DNA of 22,749 nucleotides from JBCCJA01 sp039045975 (lineage in GTDB: Bacteria; Planctomycetota; Planctomycetia; Planctomycetales; Planctomycetaceae). The position numbers were made by a program, and so were the translations under genes. Below are positions 17,901 to 22,749 of the stretch, piece after piece; position 1 is the first letter of the stretch; every line of letters begins with the position of its first letter. The stretch covers positions 1 to 22,749 of the forward strand of contig JBCCJA010000060.1 of assembly GCA_039045975.1 (NCBI GenBank), read 5' to 3'. The notes under the pieces were generated by a model. The model worked only from the letters and a program-made list of their open reading frames with translations, did not search any database and was not told where the DNA came from.

Positions 17901-20288
17901 TCAGTTGCCGACACGAATTTTGGCCCACGCCGTGTTTGCGGGCCAAGGCCCTCCGTCGTCGGCCTGGTATAAAAACCAGTCTTCGCCGACAAAGTTCGGA
18001 TCCGGTGTGTAGATCACAGTGGCACCCGATGTCTCGAGTCTCCCGTGAGCCGGTTCGCGCACGATTTGAAACTGCAGGGGCGCCCCGCGTGGTGAGCGGC
18101 CGAGCAGTTTAATACTTGTCGGTCGTCCGGGTCGGGTGCCGGCGAATCGGTTTTGCGTCCAAGCGGGCCCGTTCTCGACGCGGTTCGGCAATCCCACCGC
18201 CATTCCCCCCGGGTGCGGTACGCGGCAGATCGTGGGCTCGATCCGATTCGACGCACGGTCGTAATGCAGCTCCATGATTCCCCGATTCTCGATACGGCCG
18301 TCATCCGACTGCTGACGCGCGACGAAGACCAAGCGGTCTTCTTCTACGTTGACCAGAAAGTGACCACCGGATCGATTCCGCTGGGGACAAACGCAAGCCA
18401 CGTTACTTTCTTGTTCCCAAGCCAATTCGTGGCCGCGATCGCCATTGATCATCCGCATGATGTCCACCGTAGGACGGTGGAGTTGAAGAATGATTTCGGG
18501 AACGCCCGACGGGAATGCCTCGGGTGTCATCCCCGATGTGAACAACCAGCGGCAGTTCGACTGCCGTTCGGCGGAATGAACCCACATTTCTAAATTCGGC
18601 AAGAACCCGGGATTACCTCGCGGGTTCTCGCACAACGCCGCCAGCCACAGCTGACCGCCAAACGCTTGATGTAAGTGGTTGATCGGCCGGCCGGTCCGCG
18701 CCGTCATCATGTCGTAACGGTCGCCGGACCACTGATCTTTCGTGGAGAGCGGCGACAGGATCACCGGAATGGGGCAGGCGTTCACGACGGCCGCGACGGC
18801 GTCCCAGTGCGCGGGGTCGGACGAAAGCTGGGGAACGATCTGGCCCTTGACCAATACGAACTCGCAGTCGGCTTGTTCGGCATCCGCGAGCGAGGCCCGC
18901 AACCGATCGAGCTTGCCGTCCGTCGAAACGACGACAGCGAACCGGCCGATAGCATTCGGGTCCTGCGGTAATACGACAGGCCTGTTTCCCTGGGCCGAAG
19001 CCGCCGATACGGGCCGCTCTGCCGTACGCGAGGAGATGGTCACCGGACTCGACCGCTGAAACGAGTCGTCCCTCGCGGTCAACTTGATCGGGTAAACACG
19101 GTCCGGCGCGTAATACTTGGCTTTGCGGATGGTGACATCGGTGACCGATCCCGGAACCGTCCAGACGATGTCGCCGACGGAAAGGCTGTAGCTCTCCACG
19201 CCCACGTTGTCCTCGGCGGGCTGCCACGTGATCGAAAAGCCGTCGTGAAACACGCGAACGACCCGCAATCCGGACGGAGGACGCGGCGGCTCTTCGTCCT
19301 TCGTCTTAATCAGCACAAAATCGCTGCGCGCCGAACGCATCCCGTCCGACGTAAAGGCCCGAACGCAGGCATAGTTCTGGGCACGCGGATTAATCGCGAG
19401 GCCGTCGACGCGGGCGACCGGCTCGTTCACCGTCTTCATCACCAACCCGTTCCATGCCACCTCGTAGCCTTGAACGCCTTGCGGTGCGAATGACGGTTCC
19501 CAACGGATCGTGAATCCGGTCGGATCGACCGCGACGGCCCTCAAGGCCTGCGGCGTCGTCGGGACAACGGCCGCGCCTCCCGCGGATCCCCCGAACACCT
19601 TTCGGATCGCGATCCCGGGCGAGGCATCGATTCCCGGACCGGCCCAGATCCAATAGGCGGTCTTAATCGGAAGGGTTCGCCCCGTGGCCCGTTCGAGCAT
19701 CTCGCGGTGAATCGGCGGAAGGTTTAACCAAGCGGCATCCTCTTCGTTGCCGTCCGTCGTGACGGCCGCCCTCGTCGCCCGGTCGAGACGGAGTGCGTGA
19801 TCGGCAGCCTTTAATTCCTTGGCCAAGCGATCCCAAGGCCCGCATCCCGACCGGCCGAGTACGGTCGCCAGAGGCCACGACCGATCGTCGTAATCAGGTT
19901 CCGTCCATCGACGGCCCGCCTCCCTCGGCGGATCGCCTGCGAAGACACGCCACGTCGCATCGGTCGGCACCCACCGACCGTCCGAGGTTTCGACGACGCC
20001 GATCACGCCGGCCCGTCCCAGCCCCGTACCGGCCGATGCCCGCAGCGCGACGCAGCTCAGACGATCACGCGGCCCGTATTCGTCCAGACGACTCCACGTT
20101 CCGGCGTGCGGCCCGTCGGGCTGCCGGACCCCGTCGATCCAAACCTCTTCGATCGCCGCATCGGCACTGAAACGGATCGACCGCGCATCGACTCCCTCGG
20201 CGTCTGCCGACTCCAGCGAAATACAAAAGACCGCCGCGACTGAAGCCGTTGTATTTACGATCGCGAAACACAGGCCTCGATTGCTCAT
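17901..20288 (-). CDS. Exported fibronectin-III protein with degenerate metallophosphoesterase-like domain
   Basis: 795 aa from ATG 20288, with AGGA eight to nine bases upstream. An in-frame start 45 bases earlier would add a poor N-terminus. Residues 1-30 are a signal peptide. Residues 35-235 look like carbohydrate-binding or jelly-roll modules (DYDDRSWPLATVLGRSG; AYWIWAGPGIDASPG). Residues 245-325 and 335-420 are two fibronectin III domains (FTIRWEPS...GYEVAW and FSITWQPAEDNVGVESYSL). Residues 448-680 have the order and spacing of a calcineurin-like phosphoesterase but altered ligand motifs: STDGK, KGQIVP, STKDQW, TSGMTP and NGDRGHEL. Residues 722-795 are a cadherin-like/Ig-like domain (VIYTPDPNFVGEDWFLYQADD). 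Probably secreted and carbohydrate- or cell-surface-associated. Stands alone. Confidence 0.85.
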   Translation of the reverse strand: MSNRGLCFAIVNTTASVAAVFCISLESADAEGVDARSIRFSADAAIEEVWIDGVRQPDGPHAGTWSRLDEYGPRDRLSCVALRASAGTGLGRAGVIGVVETSDGRWVPTDATWRVFAGDPPREAGRRWTEPDYDDRSWPLATVLGRSGCGPWDRLAKELKAADHALRLDRATRAAVTTDGNEEDAAWLNLPPIHREMLERATGRTLPIKTAYWIWAGPGIDASPGIAIRKVFGGSAGGAAVVPTTPQALRAVAVDPTGFTIRWEPSFAPQGVQGYEVAWNGLVMKTVNEPVARVDGLAINPRAQNYACVRAFTSDGMRSARSDFVLIKTKDEEPPRPPSGLRVVRVFHDGFSITWQPAEDNVGVESYSLSVGDIVWTVPGSVTDVTIRKAKYYAPDRVYPIKLTARDDSFQRSSPVTISSRTAERPVSAASAQGNRPVVLPQDPNAIGRFAVVVSTDGKLDRLRASLADAEQADCEFVLVKGQIVPQLSSDPAHWDAVAAVVNACPIPVILSPLSTKDQWSGDRYDMMTARTGRPINHLHQAFGGQLWLAALCENPRGNPGFLPNLEMWVHSAERQSNCRWLFTSGMTPEAFPSGVPEIILQLHRPTVDIMRMINGDRGHELAWEQESNVACVCPQRNRSGGHFLVNVEEDRLVFVARQQSDDGRIENRGIMELHYDRASNRIEPTICRVPHPGGMAVGLPNRVENGPAWTQNRFAGTRPGRPTSIKLLGRSPRGAPLQFQIVREPAHGRLETSGATVIYTPDPNFVGEDWFLYQADDGGPWPANTAWAKIRVGN

Positions 20289-20431
20289 CGCGACGGTCCT
20301 GGGTTCACGGTATGCACTCGAGGAGCGACACAAAAAATGAAGTCATCGCTTCACAGGCGGCCCGGACCGCCCCCGGGTCGCGAAGCGATAAGCGGCCGCA
20401 CAGTCCGGGAACTTAACAGGACGAACACCCT

Positions 20432-20522
20432 GTGCCACCGGCTTCAGCCGGTGTCGACTAGGCAGAACGCTCCGAATCCCAGAACCGACCGAACCCTCGC
20501 ACCGCCTGAAGGCCGGCGTCAC
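20432..20522. repeat. Family A paired inverted repeat (about 91 bp)
   Basis: Left arm GTGCCACCGGCTTCAGCCGG, right arm the imperfect complement ending GGCCGGCGTCAC. Each arm is itself nearly palindromic (CACCGGCT-TC-AGCCGGTG), so the unit can fold as two small hairpins or one long one. Confidence 0.7.
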
Positions 20523-20560
20523 CCGCTGCGAACCGAAACAGACCTGAACCCCAACTTTCC

Positions 20561-20587
20561 CCCTCTCCCCCGCTCTGGGGGAGAGGG
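20561..20587. repeat. CCC/GGG hairpin, widespread intergenic type
   Basis: CCCTCTCCCCC (20561-20571) and GGGGGAGAGGG (20577-20587) pair perfectly across GCTCT, followed by CCGGGGTGAGGGG. This motif is common between genes of many GC-rich bacteria. A degenerate copy lies at 14,581-14,616. Confidence 0.75.
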
Positions 20588-20650
20588 CCGGGGTGAGGGG
20601 GCCACGGCGGCAGCCTCACACGAAAGCCGCGACCCCGAATTTCTGCGACC

Positions 20651-20790
20651 CGGGTGGTCCGCCCGCCCCGCGGCCGGATGCCGCAGGCACAAGAAGCCAC
20701 GCCGTTCACGTCGCAATCTGACGCAGCGCCGCATACGGCGCAACGCACTCATCGCCACACGATCCGGCCGAGAACGGCCGGACCACCCGG
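20651..20790. repeat. Family B inverted-repeat element, copy 1
   Basis: 140 bp bounded by CGGGTGGTCCG and CGGACCACCCG. Left part CGCCCCGCGGCCGGATGCCG, GCAGGCACAAGAAGCC and CGCCGTTC are shared almost base for base with copy 3. Right part GATCCGGCCGAGAACGGCCG is itself a hairpin. Confidence 0.75.
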
Positions 20791-20799
20791 GAGTCGGTC

Positions 20800-20943
20800 G
20801 GGTGGCCCGGACCCCGTCCGGGTGACGCAGTCACAAGCGGCCGCGCAATTGAGCCGACGACTTCATGCGACGCCCACATAACAGGCCGCCCGCATTGAGA
20901 GGCCGCTTGTCGCTGCGCGATCCGGACGTAGTCCGGAGCACCC
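20800..20943. repeat. Family B inverted-repeat element, copy 2
   Basis: 144 bp. Left end GGGTGGCCCGGACCCCGTCC, then CACAAGCGGCCGCGC; right end GGCCGCTTGTCGCTGCGCGA followed by TCCGGACGTAGTCCGGAGCA. The arms are imperfect complements of one another, each carrying an inner mini-hairpin. Confidence 0.65.
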
Positions 20944-20949
20944 GAAAAC

Positions 20950-21017
20950 GAAAGTCACTCGGGGCACCCGGCGCGTCCCAATCACGCGATCGAGAAAGTC
21001 ACCTCGGGGCACCCCGC
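20950..21017. repeat. Direct repeat pair with GGGGCACCC
   Basis: GAAAGTCACTCGGGGCACCC (20950-20969) recurs as GAAAGTCACCTCGGGGCACC (20994-21013). A related GTCGTCCGGGGCACCCGGC lies at 17622-17640. Confidence 0.6.
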
Positions 21018-21028
21018 AGACACAATAA

Positions 21029-21160
21029 AGCCCGACGCCGTGAGGCGAGGGACCGGCGCCGCCGCACGCGGACAAAAGCCATCCGATCAACGGCCCCAAG
21101 CCGCTCGAACGCCGGCCGATCGCTTACCGCGACCCGTCACCTCGCGTCACCGCTCGGGCT
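21029..21160. repeat. Family C doublet (132 bp)
   Basis: AGCCCGACGCCGTGAGGCGA on the left and, reversed, AGCCCGAGCGGTGACGCGAG on the right. Both are relatives of the perfect palindrome arm at 721-747, here with about 85 bp between them. Confidence 0.55.
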
Positions 21161-21173
21161 GACGAGCACCCTC

Positions 21174-21325
21174 CGGGTGGTCCGCCCGCCCCGCGGGCGG
21201 ATGCCGCAGGCACAAGAAGCCGCGCCGTTCGCGTCCCGACGTCATGCGGTGTCACCAGACAGAGCAACCCGTACGGCGCGGCTTCCTGTCGCTCCGCGAT
21301 CCGGCCGAGAACGGCTGGACCACCC
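21174..21325. repeat. Family B inverted-repeat element, copy 3
   Basis: 152 bp bounded by CGGGTGGTCC and GGACCACCC. The two outer 54-bp arms are complementary at about three quarters of positions by eye, with AAGCCGCGCCGT / ACGGCGCGGCTT at their inner ends. Each arm contains its own hairpin (CCGCCC-GCCCC-GGGCGG). Confidence 0.75.
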
Positions 21326-21328
21326 ATC

Positions 21329-21422
21329 GTGTGCCACTGGCTTTGCCAGTGCCGAGATACGCAAGGCTGTCCGACGTAGGCGTGAGTCGCGTCGCACCGC
21401 ACTGGCAGAGCCAGTGGCACAC
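21329..21422. repeat. Family A paired inverted repeat (94 bp)
   Basis: 24-bp arms at 21329-21352 and 21399-21422 are complementary at 23 of 24 positions. Each arm is almost self-complementary (CACTGGC-TTT-GCCAGTG). Confidence 0.85.
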
Positions 21423-21616
21423 AAAGGACAAGCTCGGCGCCCCGCCTCAGACAGTGCCACCCGCCGGGGGCCGAACGAGTTCAGTCGAATCGCATTGTGA
21501 GACACCCTCGGAGAAAGCCGGCAGTGCCATCCGCTGTCGGCAGTGCGACCCCGCAGTCCAGCTAGTTTGAAGTCCTGTCAAGGATCAGGCCCAAGAGTGT
21601 CGAAAAGGAGCTTGAA

Positions 21617-21637
21617 CTATGCGGCAGAGCCGCATAG
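21617..21637 (+). promoter_or_regulatory. Hairpin covering a start codon after a strong ribosome binding site
   Basis: AAGGAG (21605-21610) stands 8 bases before ATG 21619. That ATG sits inside an 8-bp perfect stem (CTATGCGG at 21617-21624 with CCGCATAG at 21630-21637, loop CAGAG). A second in-frame ATG at 21682 has its own AGGA six bases upstream. Confidence 0.5.
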
Positions 21638-22083
21638 CATGCGTGGCGTTCATCTGGAGCTATTTCTGGCTAGGACGCCCTATGCCGACGCCCGTTACCC
21701 TGTTTTACCCGAATTACCATGCTCTTGACCCGACGGATCTTCTGACATTTATCCATGAGCCCGAGTTTGATCATGACTGGGTCGAGCTCGGACTCAATGA
21801 CGACGATCTGCATGCTTTGCAAGTCGCAATCATGTGTGATCCGACACTTGCGCCTGTGATTGCTAACACCAATTACGTCAGAGAGGCGGTCTTTGACGTC
21901 AGCCACGGCCCAGATGCCGGAGTGTTTGTTCGGTACGTTCACTTCGAAGAGCACAGCAACGTGCTTCTGTTGATCGCATACGACGCGACATCCGGGCCTG
22001 TTCCAATCACGGCCGAAGAAGGTCGTCAGATGAACACACACATTTTTCGGCAGAATATCCTTCTCGCTAACAACAGCCGGTAA
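21619..22083 (+). CDS. RelE/HigB-like (Gp49-type) protein, possible toxin
   Basis: 154 aa from ATG 21619, or 133 aa from ATG 21682 (MPTPVTLFYPNYHAL). The longer start has the better ribosome binding site; the shorter one gives a more typical N-terminus. After the start, FIHEPEFDHDWVELGLNDDDLHALQVAIMCDPTLAPVI, then VFVRYVHFEE and VLLLIAYDATSGPVPITAEE follow the order of RelE/HigB-2-type mRNA interferases, in which an N-terminal helix pair leads to strands with 'VRVxYF' and 'LLxxYxKNEKDDLTxEE'. The usual basic residues of the last motif are missing, so activity is doubtful. Base composition is clearly lower in GC than the genes to the left. No helix-turn-helix antitoxin is visible downstream. 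Confidence 0.6.
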   Translation: MRQSRIACVAFIWSYFWLGRPMPTPVTLFYPNYHALDPTDLLTFIHEPEFDHDWVELGLNDDDLHALQVAIMCDPTLAPVIANTNYVREAVFDVSHGPDAGVFVRYVHFEEHSNVLLLIAYDATSGPVPITAEEGRQMNTHIFRQNILLANNSR

Positions 22084-22140
22084 CGTACTCGAAAGGCGGT
22101 TACGGCCCGCGACACCCCGAAAAACGCAGGACCGGAAGAT

Positions 22141-22275
22141 ATGTCTCACCCAGTAAATACGAAGACGCTAGAGCGTCTAAAAAAATTCACTGACGCACTT
22201 GAGGTTGAGTGTTCCGAGGTCGGCACGGGAACAGGGGGCGACTTGGCAATCGTCCGTGTCTTCCTTCGTGAATAG
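22141..22275 (+). CDS. Small 44-aa ORF
   Basis: ATG 22141 to TAG 22275: MSHPVNTKTLERLKKFTDAL then EVECSEVGTGTGGDLAIVRV and FLRE. GGAAG lies just upstream. The N-terminal half looks like an amphipathic helix. It lies between the RelE-like gene and the phage-like gene, all on the plus strand, and could be an antitoxin-like partner or a small phage protein. No family recognised. Confidence 0.45.
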   Translation: MSHPVNTKTLERLKKFTDALEVECSEVGTGTGGDLAIVRVFLRE

Positions 22276-22293
22276 GTGACCTCGCGTCACCTT
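22272..22293. repeat. Family C-like fragment
   Basis: AGGTGACCTCGCGTCACC (22274-22291) contains a near palindrome GGTGAC-CTCGC-GTCACC and matches the inner part of the family C arm near 21,140. It overlaps the end of the 44-aa ORF. Confidence 0.45.
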
Positions 22294-22306
22294 GGGAGCA
22301 GATCAA

Positions 22307-22749
22307 ATGACTGGATATCGCGCAACAATCAACCCGGGAACGTCGTTTCAAAACTTTGGGAACTTCAACCCGCCGGGTTCGCAGTCGAACAGCACGAGCA
22401 CTTCTCGTCTTGACTACAACGCAAAGGCGGCGACTGACGCCCAGATTCAACAGGGTCTCGATTACGCCAAGTTGCTTCGCGGCCAGTCTAGTGCTGCTTC
22501 GGACGCTCGGATCTCGACGCTAAATGACTCGTTTGATCGGCTTCAAGGGAAAGTGTCTGAACTGGGGACCTACGATCGGAACCGCATCAATCGGGATGCT
22601 CAAGCACGCTCAAACTCAATCGGTGCGCAGCTGGCAGGAACGGGACTCTATAACTCGACCGTTCTCCCAACGCTTCGCCAGGGCGTTGAGCGGGATCGTC
22701 TGGAAGCGGTCGGGCAATTGGACGAATCACTTCGAAACCAAGAAATCTC
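22307..22749 (+). CDS. Phage-like protein, C-terminus outside window
   Basis: ATG 22307 with GGGAG 8 bases upstream; open to the right edge, 147 codons. The N-terminus is rich in Asn, Ser and Gly (NPGTSFQNFGNFNPPGSQSN), followed by helical, charged sequence with DYAKLLRGQSSAASDARIST, GTYDRNRINRDAQARSNSIG and LAGTGLYNSTVLPTLRQGVE. Short-loop, Gln/Arg/Asp-rich helices with a 'GLYNSTVL...GVERDR' segment remind me of uncharacterised structural proteins in phages, from memory only. Codons are less GC-biased than in the main chromosome part. Confidence 0.6.
   Translation, partial: MTGYRATINPGTSFQNFGNFNPPGSQSNSTSTSRLDYNAKAATDAQIQQGLDYAKLLRGQSSAASDARISTLNDSFDRLQGKVSELGTYDRNRINRDAQARSNSIGAQLAGTGLYNSTVLPTLRQGVERDRLEAVGQLDESLRNQEI

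Larger units (their letters stand above)
20289..21618. other. 1.3-kb gene-free repeat cluster
   Basis: All open frames here run through inverted and direct repeats and encode nothing recognisable. In order it holds a family A doublet (20432-20522), a CCC/GGG hairpin (20561-20587), three family B elements (20651-20790, 20800-20943, 21174-21325), direct copies of a GAAAGTCAC-CTCGGGGCACCC unit (20950-20972 and 20994-21017), a family C doublet (21029-21160) and a family A doublet (21329-21422). GC content drops from about 21,545 onward. Confidence 0.7.

Noticed and set aside
20458..20748. 96-codon minus-strand frame with several cysteines
   Set aside because: Runs through a family A arm, the CCC/GGG hairpin and a family B element, so it is translated repeat DNA.
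20432..21422. CRISPR-like array
   Set aside because: Repeats are inverted, of several families and irregularly spaced; no uniform spacers and no cas genes.

Overview
The window looks like a chromosomal segment of a planctomycete-type bacterium. It is very GC-rich with strongly GC-ending codons up to about position 21,540. It carries a secreted formylglycine-type sulfatase, a secreted concanavalin-like protein, a signal-peptide catalase-peroxidase, a large secreted fibronectin-III protein, and intergenic spaces packed with dispersed hairpin repeats. No rRNA, tRNA or CRISPR array was seen. Genus cannot be assigned from the sequence alone.

Layout. (a) 1-2058, minus strand: a radical SAM protein of the 'rSAM linked to UDG' family and, after a 27-bp perfect palindrome, its partner with the DUF4130-type domain that runs off the left edge. 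This is a poorly understood putative DNA repair or modification pair. (b) 2147-6100: SnoaL-like protein, metallo-beta-lactamase-fold hydrolase, DUF1990 protein coupled to an O-antigen ligase-like membrane protein, and an NTF2-like protein. (c) 6372-8762: exported KatG with a clear terminator. (d) 8898-11043: lipoprotein alpha/beta hydrolase and a small conserved protein. (e) 11079-14328, minus strand: DUF1080-like secreted protein, two-domain VOC protein and secreted sulfatase ending in a terminator. (f) 15013-15483: hisI. (g) 15944-17605: a 553-aa multidomain protein whose first domain resembles sequences I associate with algal and other protist proteins. (h) 17901-20288: an exported 795-aa FN3 protein with what looks like a metallophosphoesterase domain that has lost its metal ligands. 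(i) 20289-21618: a gene-free stretch built of several families of paired inverted repeats (REPIN-like), with relatives elsewhere in the window. (j) 21619-22749: visibly lower GC, with a RelE/HigB-like protein, a 44-aa ORF and the start of a protein resembling phage structural genes. This is probably the edge of a prophage or other acquired island.

Most genes here are independent housekeeping or accessory genes rather than one pathway. The candidates for something new are the degenerate phosphoesterase protein, the protist-like multidomain protein, the nested hairpin repeats, and the island boundary on the right.
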